The notes beneath the pieces are model-generated. The model was not told where the DNA came from. It saw only the letters and a list, made by a program, of their open reading frames with translations, and searched no databases. A stretch of 64,000 bases of DNA from an uncultured Eubacteriales bacterium (GTDB taxonomy: Bacteria; Bacillota; Clostridia; Lachnospirales; Lachnospiraceae), in contig CASDVE010000015.1 of assembly GCA_949284175.1 (NCBI GenBank), positions 1 through 64,000 of the forward strand. Reading direction: 5' to 3'. The translations under genes and the position numbers were made by a program. Below are positions 35,466-43,030 of this stretch, piece after piece (the stretch's first letter is position 1; every line of letters starts with the position of its first letter).

Positions 35466-36488
35466 TTAGAAAATATGAAGGACGTGTTGCATAGCAAGGC
35501 TGACAACGGCAATTCCAACCCAACAACAAAATCCCATAAAGATTGGTTTTCCACCTGTTTTTACAAGTTTTACAATGTCCGTATTAAACCCAATGGCACC
35601 CATCGCCATAACAATAAAGAACTTACTCAATTCTTTTAATGGTGCTGTAACCGCTGTTGGAAGAGAAAATACCGTTGTAACAACAGAAGCTAATACAAAG
35701 AATAGGATGAAGAATGGGAAGATTTTTTTCAAGCTGAATGTAGCACCTGAAGATGTTCCCTCTTTTTTCGCTTTTCTCATTTCCATCACTGCTAACACAA
35801 GAGTAATTGGAATGATCGCCAATGTTCTTGTTAATTTTACAATGGTCGCTTGATTTAATACTTCTACCCCAGTGCCATGAATGCCATCCCAAGCAGAAGC
35901 AGCGGCAGTAACAGAGGAAGTATCATTAACAGCTGTACCAGCAAAAATACCAAAGCCTTCGTTGCTTAAACCGAGCATTGCCCCAAGCTGTGGGAAAATT
36001 AAGGCTGCAATAATATTAAATAAAAAGATAACAGAAATCGCCTGTGCAATCTCTTCATCATCTGCGTCAATGACTGGAGCTGTGGCAGCGATAGCAGAAC
36101 CACCACAAATGCTAGAACCTACACCAACTAGTGTGGATATTTTTCTTGGAATATGTAATGCTTTACATAATACATAGGAAATAATCAGTGATGTAGAGAT
36201 TGTTAAAATAATAATTGGAAGAGATTGTTTTCCTTTTGCTAAAATATCAGCAAGGTTCATTCCAAATCCCAATAAAATAACGGCATACTGCAAAATCTTT
36301 TTTGATGTATATTTTACACCTGGCTGTAATGCTTCTGTTTTCTTAATAAACAATGCTAATACAATTCCAATTAAAATCGCAAAAACTGGTCCTCCCACAA
36401 CAGGAAGTAATTTTCCCAAAAACCATGCCGGTATCGCAATTACCAAACAAAAAATCACTCCTGCAAAATTTTCTTTTACTTTACTCAT
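35466..36488 (-). CDS. YeiH-family (UPF0324) putative sulfate/anion exporter
   Basis: The 340-residue integral membrane protein has about ten helices. Family features are [51 protein letters not shown] and [14 protein letters not shown]. The family is often annotated as sulfate exporter, with some members linked to taurine or sulfite metabolism. The longest frame starts at 36515, but AAAGGGGA better fits ATG 36488. A nearly perfect 30-base palindrome lies about 80 bases upstream and may be its operator. Confidence 0.85.
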   Translation of the reverse strand: MSKVKENFAGVIFCLVIAIPAWFLGKLLPVVGGPVFAILIGIVLALFIKKTEALQPGVKYTSKKILQYAVILLGFGMNLADILAKGKQSLPIIILTISTSLIISYVLCKALHIPRKISTLVGVGSSICGGSAIAATAPVIDADDEEIAQAISVIFLFNIIAALIFPQLGAMLGLSNEGFGIFAGTAVNDTSSVTAAASAWDGIHGTGVEVLNQATIVKLTRTLAIIPITLVLAVMEMRKAKKEGTSSGATFSLKKIFPFFILFFVLASVVTTVFSLPTAVTAPLKELSKFFIVMAMGAIGFNTDIVKLVKTGGKPIFMGFCCWVGIAVVSLAMQHVLHIF

Positions 36489-36568
36489 AATTTCTTTCCC
36501 CTTTTCTATTTTCATTGCTTACTCAATATAGCAGATTATAACAATAAAATAAAATTATATATTTTTAT

Positions 36569-36598
36569 ATGTTAATAAATATATATTATGGTTAACAT
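36569..36598. promoter_or_regulatory. Palindrome upstream of the YeiH-type gene, possible operator
   Basis: ATGTTAA (36569-36575) and TTAACAT (36592-36598) are inverted around an AATATATATT core that is itself palindromic. It lies 81 bases upstream of the chosen YeiH start; a TATAAT-like sequence (36536-36541 on the minus strand) lies between. The regulator is unknown. Confidence 0.4.
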
Positions 36599-36664
36599 TC
36601 CCTCTTTCTATACAGAACCCAAAAAAATAAATTCTGTTATAGAAGAATCCCCATTGTCTATACG

Positions 36665-36703
36665 AAAAAAGGTATCGGAATTTCATCTTTCCAATACCTT
36701 TTC
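36665..36703 (-). terminator. Terminator of the NifX-like gene
   Basis: Stem GGTATNGGAA with TTCCNATACC (one mismatch), followed on the minus strand by T6. A second hairpin (CTATACAGAA/TTCTGTTATAG, 36608-36642) lies just beyond it. Confidence 0.65.
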
Positions 36704-36730
36704 TTATCGTATTATCGTTTCTATATGAAC

Positions 36731-37135
36731 TTAATTTCCGCAGTGGTGACCACATTCATGGTCATCATGGCTAGCACAGTTTTCATGGTCATGGTCGTGA
36801 TCATGGTGACTACAAGCCACATCCGCATTGTACTGTAACTTCCCTGCTACATAATCCTGCACACAGTCATCGGCAACTCCAACAACTCCACCGAACAATT
36901 GGATGTTCGCTTCTGCTAAAGCATTTTTTGCACCTTGTCCAATACCACCACAGATCAAAACTTCTACGTTGCGAGTTTTTAAGAAATCTGCTAATGCTCC
37001 ATGACCACTTCCTTCTGTGTCAATCACTTTGGAAGATACGACTTTGTTATCTTCCACTTCATATAATTTGAACTGTTTTGAGTGTCCAAAATGTTGAAAT
37101 ACATTTCCGTTTTCGTAAGTAACTGCTAAAATCAT
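36731..37135 (-). CDS. NifX/NifB-like dinitrogenase cofactor-family protein with His/Cys-rich tail
   Basis: The 134-residue protein has the Nitro_FeMo-Co fold (about 1-105): VTYENGNVFQHFGHSKQFKLYEV, GHGALADFL and CGGIGQGAKNALAEANIQLFGG. Relatives without nitrogenase genes are widespread in anaerobes and are thought to handle iron-sulfur or other metal cofactors. The last 27 residues (108-134) contain nine His and four Cys, suggesting metal binding. No nif gene is nearby. A TGCTATAAT extended -10 (37205-37197 on the minus strand) and GGAGC precede it. It is probably monocistronic. Confidence 0.85.
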   Translation of the reverse strand: MILAVTYENGNVFQHFGHSKQFKLYEVEDNKVVSSKVIDTEGSGHGALADFLKTRNVEVLICGGIGQGAKNALAEANIQLFGGVVGVADDCVQDYVAGKLQYNADVACSHHDHDHDHENCASHDDHECGHHCGN

Positions 37136-37255
37136 AGGTAATTGCTCCTTTCTTGTTTGTTAGTCTTTGTCCTATGTATTAAATATAGATAGTTTTATTA
37201 TAGCATATTTTTGATAGTTTTTCACTTCACTTTCATTCCATCATTTTATATTTAC

Positions 37256-37714
37256 TTACAGCTTCATTCCCATATAAATCACATCTTCCATTGGATTCTC
37301 ATAATATGATTCTATTTCCCGAAATCCACACTTCCTATATAGATGAATTGCACTTTTTAATGGCTGAATCGTATCCAATACCATTTCTTTATAACCATCT
37401 TTTCTCGCCAATTCTATAATATTCTTCACCAACTCATAACCTATCTTATGATTTCTATATTCTTTCTTTACATAAAGCCGTTTCATTTCACAACGTTTTC
37501 TTGTATGCTCATAAAAAGCTACACATCCTACTACTTCACCTATTTCCGTTATAGCAACTAATAATTCTCCATTAGGTTTTGTATACTTTTCTTTTAAGTG
37601 TTCCAATTCATCGGATAAATTTTGGAATGATAAATCTCGATTTAGAAACGTTGTATATTCTATAATTAGCTGTTTTACTTCTTTTAAATAATTGCTACCG
37701 TCTATAATTTTCAT
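37256..37714 (-). CDS. GNAT-family N-acetyltransferase
   Basis: The 152-residue protein has the GNAT fold with an acetyl-CoA loop at MKRLYVKKEYRNHKIGYELVKNIIELA and the late motif LDTIQPLKSAIHLYRKCGFREIESYY. The substrate cannot be deduced; protein N-terminal or small-molecule amines are both possible. The longest frame begins at 37741. The ATG at 37714 has AGGTG 9 bases upstream and gives a start typical of such proteins. It follows an unknown gene by 33 bases in what may be a three-gene unit. Confidence 0.8.
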   Translation of the reverse strand: MKIIDGSNYLKEVKQLIIEYTTFLNRDLSFQNLSDELEHLKEKYTKPNGELLVAITEIGEVVGCVAFYEHTRKRCEMKRLYVKKEYRNHKIGYELVKNIIELARKDGYKEMVLDTIQPLKSAIHLYRKCGFREIESYYENPMEDVIYMGMKL

Positions 37715-37747
37715 TTTATTCACACCTATAATCTTTTCCAATTTATA

Positions 37748-38077
37748 TTATTCTCTCTCGTTCTCTGTGCTAGATATTGGATAAATCGGATATTTACCAT
37801 AATTTGCATCACAATTCCATTCTTCGATAGAAAGCACTTCTATCTTTTCAATGAGGTTTCTACCTGTTCCAATATTTTCTTGTAACATAAATGGCAACTC
37901 AAGTTTCAATTTGTTTCTCACTCTTTTACGAGTTATCATGTCACCACTTGGATATTCTAATATATAAATATATTCTACTGGTTTTAATTTATCCAATAAA
38001 TACAAATAATGTAAAGAATCATAAAATTTGCGTATAACAACAGAAATCTTTTTATCTTCCATAAATATCCTTGACAT
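37748..38077 (-). CDS. Hypothetical protein, 109 residues
   Basis: I do not recognise this protein. It starts MSRIFMEDKKISVVIRKFYD and is rich in aromatic residues and lysine, with no membrane helix or cysteine pair. GAGG lies 7 bases before ATG 38077, and it begins 15 bases after the stop of the preceding hypothetical gene. Together with that gene and the GNAT gene it forms a small accessory patch beside an Rpn-family nuclease and a repeat copy. An origin by transfer is possible but unproven. Confidence 0.5.
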   Translation of the reverse strand: MSRIFMEDKKISVVIRKFYDSLHYLYLLDKLKPVEYIYILEYPSGDMITRKRVRNKLKLELPFMLQENIGTGRNLIEKIEVLSIEEWNCDANYGKYPIYPISSTENERE

Positions 38078-38092
38078 AGCACTACCTCATTG

Positions 38093-38446
38093 CTAATACA
38101 CTTCATCCAATAATTTTTCATCTGCTATCATAATATGATTTGGCTTCAGCTCCTCCATTCTGTACGCAGAATTACTGCAAACAATTTTACTATCTGTTCC
38201 AATCCTTGTATTCATAAATAAATTTACCGGATGGATAATCGTTCTGCTTGTACCAAACGCTGTATTAAGATTATCAAGGCAATTTGAGTGTCCCTCTCCA
38301 TTCTGATAAAAGAAATCATATATCTCTTTACTACAAGATGGAAACAATAGATCATATGCTCCGACATCATCATATTTTACCTTGAACATCGGCTTAATAC
38401 TGACATCCTTCTCAGTGCATTTTCTCAAAAGTAAATCCATTGTCAT
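38093..38446 (-). CDS. Hypothetical protein, about 117 residues
   Basis: I do not recognise this protein. It starts MTMDLLLRKCTEKDVSIKPM and contains DVGAYDLLFPSCSKEIYDFFYQ and NSAYRMEELKPNHIMIADEKLLDEVY. There is no membrane segment. The frame opens at GTG 38452. AAGAGG is better placed for ATG 38446, which overlaps the TAA of a possible short upstream ORF, suggesting coupled translation. It is likely co-transcribed with the two genes that follow. Confidence 0.5.
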   Translation of the reverse strand: MTMDLLLRKCTEKDVSIKPMFKVKYDDVGAYDLLFPSCSKEIYDFFYQNGEGHSNCLDNLNTAFGTSRTIIHPVNLFMNTRIGTDSKIVCSNSAYRMEELKPNHIMIADEKLLDEVY

Positions 38447-38559
38447 TAGCACCTCTTATCTCGTTTAATAACTGCCAAAAGCATTAATACTTTTGAACTA
38501 TAACATATATTTTCAGCCTTTTCTACAATTTCCTTTCCACACACTTGTATGTTATTCAT
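38446..38559 (-). CDS. Possible 37-residue ORF or remnant upstream of the hypothetical pair
   Basis: MNNIQVCGKEIVEKAENICY begins a short frame whose stop overlaps the next start (TAATG). The ribosome site is weak (GGA 8 bases upstream). It starts 40 bases downstream of a dispersed repeat copy. It may be a real leader gene, or the remnant of a gene cut off by the repeat. Confidence 0.3.
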   Translation of the reverse strand: MNNIQVCGKEIVEKAENICYSSKVLMLLAVIKRDKRC

Positions 38560-38597
38560 TCTTTGTGTCCATTTCCAAATACTCCAAACAATACCAC

Positions 38598-38639
38598 AAC
38601 AATGAGAAACGCGTTTCTGACTCGTTGCCTTCATGTAAA
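38598..38639. repeat. Dispersed intergenic repeat, short copy
   Basis: ACAACAATGAGAAAC followed by the block that starts GTTTCTGACTCGTTGCCTTC. It matches the copy at 22-48 (25 of 27 bases) and the outer blocks of the copies at 1083-1117 and 16797-16894. Confidence 0.6.
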
Positions 38640-38648
38640 CTAAGAAAT

Positions 38649-38676
38649 GTTGGAGCGGAAAACCACCCCAACATCT
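38649..38676 (-). terminator. Weak terminator after the Rpn-family gene
   Basis: Inverted repeat ATGTTGG with CCAACAT around a 14-base loop, directly after the stop at 38678. The T-run is poor, so it may be leaky. Confidence 0.4.
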
Positions 38677-38677
38677 C

Positions 38678-39496
38678 TTATTCTCCTTTAACAATTTTTA
38701 AAATTTCTTCTTTTGACACTTTAGTCGCTCTTGCTATATCCTCAATAGAAGTTCCAGATTCATAAAAGGCTTTTATCATTTCTATTCTTCCCTTTTCTAT
38801 TCCGTCCGCATAGCTCGCAGCTTGTAATTTATCAATATCAAACTCTAATGCCAACATATCAAACACCTCACTTCTTCTATTTTTTAAATAGCTTTCTAAT
38901 GTTCCGGATTTTTGACAATCCTCCATCGCTTTCTCAATCGCCTGCTTCAAACTTATTCTTTCTTTTAAGTAAGTAAAGACTAACTGAATGAAGGTTGCAT
39001 ATTCCTGAATTGTTTTTGATTTTTCACTAAGAATATTGGACTTTAAAATATTATAGCATACGACTTCTAGTTCAAATGACGTTTCCCCTTGAAAACAATC
39101 AGAAAGTTTTAATACTTGCTGTTCTTGTGCCTGTTCATTTGTATAAATTACAAAAAATTTGGGTGTTGGTAAAGAAATCAATGTATTACGATATAGGTTT
39201 AAATCATTTGCATCAATAATTCTCTTATACTCATCCACCAAATACAACAACATACGAAGTGGCATATTACAGTTTAACGTTGATTGATGTTCAATTAACA
39301 CAATTAATTCATTTTCTTTTGTCAAAAATGCTAGGTCGTTGTAAATATCTTTCCTCAGCACATTTGATAACGTGACATTTTCAATATCCTCTTCTTTATA
39401 ATCTGTATTCAAAAGTGCGTTAATCAATTCTACTGAATTTTTTGGAATACTAAAGAGATCTTTAAACATACTATCTTTATATTCTCTATTTTCCAT
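38678..39496 (-). CDS. Rpn-family PD-(D/E)XK nuclease (putative transposase family)
   Basis: The 272-residue protein belongs to the Rpn/PDDEXK_2 family of recombination-promoting nucleases. The N-terminal nuclease half shows DSMFKDLFS, the catalytic-type RKDIYNDLAFL and LIVLIEHQS, and RMLLYLVDEYKRI. The C-terminal half carries the usual helical tail EKGRIEMIKAFYESGTSIEDIARATKVSKEEILKIV. Characterised E. coli Rpn proteins act in recombination and phage defence. These genes are often multicopy and mobile in Lachnospiraceae. ATG 39496 follows AAAGGAGC. A small accessory patch lies downstream. Confidence 0.85.
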   Translation of the reverse strand: MENREYKDSMFKDLFSIPKNSVELINALLNTDYKEEDIENVTLSNVLRKDIYNDLAFLTKENELIVLIEHQSTLNCNMPLRMLLYLVDEYKRIIDANDLNLYRNTLISLPTPKFFVIYTNEQAQEQQVLKLSDCFQGETSFELEVVCYNILKSNILSEKSKTIQEYATFIQLVFTYLKERISLKQAIEKAMEDCQKSGTLESYLKNRRSEVFDMLALEFDIDKLQAASYADGIEKGRIEMIKAFYESGTSIEDIARATKVSKEEILKIVKGE

Positions 39497-39579
39497 CTTA
39501 ATGCTCCTTTTGTTTTTTATTTTTATTATACCATAAATACAAAAAATATTCTATTTCCCCTATTCATTATTCTCATACT

Positions 39580-39632
39580 AAAAAAGGACTGCCCCAGCTA
39601 ACCACATTTAGCCAACAAGGCAGTCCTTCCTC
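39580..39632 (-). terminator. Terminator following the candidate 6S RNA
   Basis: Perfect 10-bp stem AAGGACTGCC with GGCAGTCCTT (39584-39593, 39619-39628) enclosing a second small inverted repeat, followed on the minus strand by a T-run. It ends the purA/6S RNA transcript. Confidence 0.75.
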
Positions 39633-39671
39633 ATTCTAATTAAAATATCAAAAACTTATTTTCAAAAACCT

Positions 39672-39866
39672 TATCCACAATTTCCACAACAAGAAAGAAA
39701 TTTTGTGACTCAGGAAGAGTTTTAGAAGTTGTTAGCATTCTGTTAACACCAACAAGGACGCACAGCTAAGCTCCAGTGGATCACATCTGTGCAATTGTGT
39801 TTTTTTATAAAACTAAGCTCAGAATACTTAGAACTTCTTAACTCTGGATTGTGGAAATTGCTAGTA
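39672..39866 (-). ncRNA. ssrS: Candidate 6S RNA
   Basis: The 411-base gap after purA folds on the minus strand into a long rod. Its outer stem is CAATTTCCACAA (39689-39678 side) with TTGTGGAAATTG, and its second stem is GAGTTAAGAAGTT with AACTTCTAAAACTC. Next comes AGTATTCTG with CAGAATGCT, then an open region including GAGCTTAGTTTTATAAAA. The apical arm has AACACAA/TTGGTGTT and GCACAG/CTGTGC. A rod of about 190 bases with a large central bubble is the hallmark of 6S RNA, which mimics an open promoter and binds RNA polymerase. Strand was chosen from the terminator direction. No covariance search was possible. Confidence 0.55.
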
Positions 39867-39907
39867 ATACTTTATAAAATAACTTTTTAAAATTAAAGAA
39901 ATCCCTC

Positions 39908-41182
39908 TTAGCGATAAATAATGTCATCTCTTCCTGGTCCATTGGATATCATTGTAATTGGATATCCTAATTTTTCTTCCACGAACTCGATATAGTTTCG
40001 GCAGTTTTCTGGAAGATCTTCATATTTTTTAATGCCACGAATATCGCATTTCCAACCTTTTAGTGTTTCAATCACAGGTTTTGCCTTTTCTAGTTTTCCT
40101 GTTGTAGGGAAATCATGTATGATTTCTCCATCCACTTCATATGCAACACAAACTGGGATCTCATCTAAATATCCTAATACGTCAAGGACGGTAAATGCCA
40201 CATCAGTTGCCCCTTGTAAACGGCATCCATAGCGAGAAGCAACACAATCAAACCATCCCATACGTCTTGGACGACCTGTTGTAGCACCGTATTCACCGCC
40301 GTCACCACCGCGTCTTCTTAATTCGTCTGCCTCTTCACCAAAAATTTCACTGACAAAAGCTCCTGCTCCAACCGCACTAGAATAGGCTTTTACAACAGTG
40401 ATAACCTTTTTAATTTCATATGGTGGTATTCCTGCTCCAACTGCACCATAGGCTGCCAATGTGGAAGAAGATGTCACCATTGGATAAATTCCATGATCGG
40501 GATCTTTTAATGTACCAAGTTGTCCCTCTAAGAGAAGTTCTTTTCCATCCTTTATTGCCTGATCTAAAAATGCTGATACATCCCCTACATATGGTTCTAC
40601 CATTTTACGGTATTCGAGCATTGTTTCAAATAATTCGTCTGGATTTAATAATGGTTTATGATATAAATGTTCTAATAACACATTTTTCATTTCGCAAATA
40701 CGTTCTACTTTTTCACGCAGAGTTTCTTCTTCAAATAATTCACTTACTTGGAAGCCAATTTTTGCGTATTTATCTGAGTAAAAAGGTGCAATTCCTGATT
40801 TTGTTGAGCCAAAGGATTTTCCACCTAAACGCTCTTCTTCATACTGATCAAATAAAATATGATATGGCATTACCATTTGTGCTCGATCAGAAATTAAAAG
40901 TTTTGGCATTGGTACATTTCTTGAAGTCAGTTCCTTTATCTCATTGAATAATACAGGAATATTCAGTGCTACACCATTCCCGATGACATTTGTAATGTGA
41001 TCATAGAATACACCGGATGGCAATGTATGCAGTGCAAATTTTCCATAATTATTAATAATTGTATGTCCTGCATTTGCTCCACCTTGAAAGCGAATTACAA
41101 TATCGGATTCTTTTGCGAGCATATCTGTAATCTTTCCCTTACCTTCGTCACCCCAGTTAGCACCTACAATTGCTTTTACCAT
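39908..41182 (-). CDS. purA: Adenylosuccinate synthetase
   Basis: The 424-residue enzyme joins IMP and aspartate using GTP in the first step from IMP to AMP. Motifs are GANWGDEGKGKITDML (7-22, P-loop), GGANAGHTI, the IMP-binding SSSTLAAYGAVGAG, and TTGRPRRMGWFDCVA. Length is normal. AGGAGG is 7 bases before the ATG and it has its own promoter at 41252-41280. purB lies in the same region but in a separate unit. Confidence 0.97.
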   Translation of the reverse strand: MVKAIVGANWGDEGKGKITDMLAKESDIVIRFQGGANAGHTIINNYGKFALHTLPSGVFYDHITNVIGNGVALNIPVLFNEIKELTSRNVPMPKLLISDRAQMVMPYHILFDQYEEERLGGKSFGSTKSGIAPFYSDKYAKIGFQVSELFEEETLREKVERICEMKNVLLEHLYHKPLLNPDELFETMLEYRKMVEPYVGDVSAFLDQAIKDGKELLLEGQLGTLKDPDHGIYPMVTSSSTLAAYGAVGAGIPPYEIKKVITVVKAYSSAVGAGAFVSEIFGEEADELRRRGGDGGEYGATTGRPRRMGWFDCVASRYGCRLQGATDVAFTVLDVLGYLDEIPVCVAYEVDGEIIHDFPTTGKLEKAKPVIETLKGWKCDIRGIKKYEDLPENCRNYIEFVEEKLGYPITMISNGPGRDDIIYR

Positions 41183-41251
41183 TCTATTTTCCTCCTAAAC
41201 TTTGAATGTATCCATTCATTCCTTTACCAGTTTGTTTTCGAATTCAACTTC

Positions 41252-41280
41252 ATTGTACTATAAGGATTATTATAAGTAAA
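41252..41280 (-). promoter_or_regulatory. Promoter of purA
   Basis: On the minus strand TTTACT (41280-41275) and TACAAT (41257-41252) are 17 bases apart, giving a leader of about 65 bases. No PurR-type box was recognised. Confidence 0.5.
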
Positions 41281-41313
41281 ATTAATATTCTTTATGTCTA
41301 ACATAAGTTATTA

Positions 41314-42033
41314 TTATATATTTTCTTTGTCATAATACGCAATGGCTTCCCGAATGCGATTTTCTACCAGCTGTGCAATTTCTTTTGACTTCATTCCCTT
41401 ATACTCTTCATAATAAATGGGTTCTAAAAAATGCACTTGAACCACTGTCTTTCGAATGCTGTTTTCATCAAATGGCACAAAGGAATCAAGCAGTGCTACG
41501 GGAACAATGGGACATTTCGCATTCATTGCACTTTTAAAACTCCCTGCTTTAAATTCGCCAATTTGATTCCCTTTCTTAGAACGAGTTCCCTCCGCAAAAA
41601 TAATATAGTTTCTTCCTTGTAACACTTCTTCTGTCATTTTCTTAATCACTTTTAGTCCCTGACGCACATCTTCTCGATCGATCATCTGGGCTCTTAACAC
41701 GCGAAATACTTGCTTTAATAAAATGACATTTTTTACTTCTTGTTTTGCCACAACAGAAAATGGACGCTTATGACATTCTAAGAAAGCTAACACATCATAT
41801 AGTCCTTGATGATTGGGAAACATAATATATCCACTTTCTTTTGGCAAATTTTCTTGTCCATCTGATTGGATAATAACCCGACCAACGCGATTAATATGAG
41901 TTGTCATTTTATTCAAAAAATCATATCTCGTTTCTTCATCAAATTTATCACTTCTTCCTAATCGTTCTAATTTGTAAAACCAATACGGAATAAAAGGTAG
42001 ACAGCGTAATACCATCAAAATAATTCGTTTCAT
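41314..42033 (-). CDS. Lysophospholipid (1-acylglycerol-3-phosphate) acyltransferase, PlsC family
   Basis: The 239-residue membrane-associated enzyme has the PlsC motifs NHQGLYDVLAF (NHx4D catalytic), FAEGTRSKKG (EGTRS substrate site) and IVPVALLDSF. A hydrophobic N-terminus (MKRIILMVLRCLPFIPYWFY) anchors it. It would acylate lysophosphatidic acid in phospholipid synthesis. It starts just after the stop of the lysR-type gene and is probably co-transcribed with it. Confidence 0.88.
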   Translation of the reverse strand: MKRIILMVLRCLPFIPYWFYKLERLGRSDKFDEETRYDFLNKMTTHINRVGRVIIQSDGQENLPKESGYIMFPNHQGLYDVLAFLECHKRPFSVVAKQEVKNVILLKQVFRVLRAQMIDREDVRQGLKVIKKMTEEVLQGRNYIIFAEGTRSKKGNQIGEFKAGSFKSAMNAKCPIVPVALLDSFVPFDENSIRKTVVQVHFLEPIYYEEYKGMKSKEIAQLVENRIREAIAYYDKENI

Positions 42034-42034
42034 T

Positions 42035-42913
42035 TCATTTTTCTCCTATCATCATATTGAATAAATTTTTTCCGGCCAAAGAAGCAGAAGTCTTTTTTTG
42101 GGATACAAGGCACATGGAGCGAGCTGGAATGGGCTGTTCCAATTTTAATTCAAAAAGTTCTCCTTTTGCAAGAGCCTCCACTGCAAAATCTTTTACAACC
42201 GATCCAATTCCAAAGTTTCTTTGTGCAAACTGGATGATCATATCACTTGTGGCAAGTTCAATTTCTGGGCATAACTTCACTTCACTTCTCATCAGCCACT
42301 GATCCACATAAGCCCTTGTGCTAGTATTTTGTTCCAGACAAATAATTGGAAACTGCAAAAGATCTTGATATGTGAACGTTTTATTTTTTAAATGTTTAAA
42401 TTTATTTCCAGCCACAAAGACATCCTCTATTTCCCTTACCTTCCTAACTCGAAATTCCTCCATTTTTTGAAGAGGTTCTGTTACAATTCCAAAATCAATT
42501 CTTCCTTCTTTTAAATAAGCAAGTGTTTCCGGAGTAGGGCCATTGGTAACGGATACTTTGATTTTTGGATACTGTTCATGAAATTTTTCAAGATATGGCA
42601 AAAGATAATACCGCAATGTCATATCGCTGGCTCCAATATGGATCTCACCACCTTCTAAATTCATAAGTTCACGCAATTTTGCTTCACCGAGTAAGATAGT
42701 TTCATATCCCTCTTTTACATACTGATAAAGCACTTCTCCTTCCGTCGTCAGTTTTGTCCCTTTCGGAGTTCGAATAAAAAGTGGCACCCCAAAGTTTTTC
42801 TCCATTTGCTTTACTGCTTGACTCACCGCCGGCTGAGAAATACACAATTTTTCTGCTGCACTGGTGATTCCACCATACATAGCGACATAATAAAAAATCT
42901 TATAGGCTTCCAT
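42035..42913 (-). CDS. LysR-family transcriptional regulator
   Basis: The 292-residue regulator has an N-terminal helix-turn-helix (FYYVAMYGGITSAAEKLCISQPAVSQAVKQMEKNFGVPLF, about 6-45) and a periplasmic-binding-like effector domain (about 85-285) with IHIGASDMTLRYYLLPYLEKF. The frame opens at GTG 42934. ATG 42913 has AAGG 5 bases upstream and gives the normal LysR N-terminus. The PlsC-type gene follows immediately. The effector is unknown. Confidence 0.88.
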   Translation of the reverse strand: MEAYKIFYYVAMYGGITSAAEKLCISQPAVSQAVKQMEKNFGVPLFIRTPKGTKLTTEGEVLYQYVKEGYETILLGEAKLRELMNLEGGEIHIGASDMTLRYYLLPYLEKFHEQYPKIKVSVTNGPTPETLAYLKEGRIDFGIVTEPLQKMEEFRVRKVREIEDVFVAGNKFKHLKNKTFTYQDLLQFPIICLEQNTSTRAYVDQWLMRSEVKLCPEIELATSDMIIQFAQRNFGIGSVVKDFAVEALAKGELFELKLEQPIPARSMCLVSQKKTSASLAGKNLFNMMIGEK

Positions 42914-42970
42914 ACTGCCTTGCACACATTTCACCTTCTTTTCATCTATTTTCAGATTTACTATATCATA

Positions 42971-43015
42971 AAAAAAGACTCTTGTACAAACAGTCTTTGC
43001 ACAAAAGTCTTTTTA
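42971..43015 (-). terminator. Terminator of the purC-purB operon
   Basis: Stem AAAAAGACT/TTGT with ACAA/AGTCTTTTT around a loop, with T-rich flank on the minus strand just after purB. Confidence 0.7.
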
Positions 43016-43030
43016 GTTCCTAATTAAAAT

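Noticed and set aside
38446-38694. 82-residue frame between the Rpn gene and the hypothetical pair
   Set aside because: Its first half is the terminator and the dispersed repeat translated; only the last 37 codons were kept, as a low-confidence ORF.
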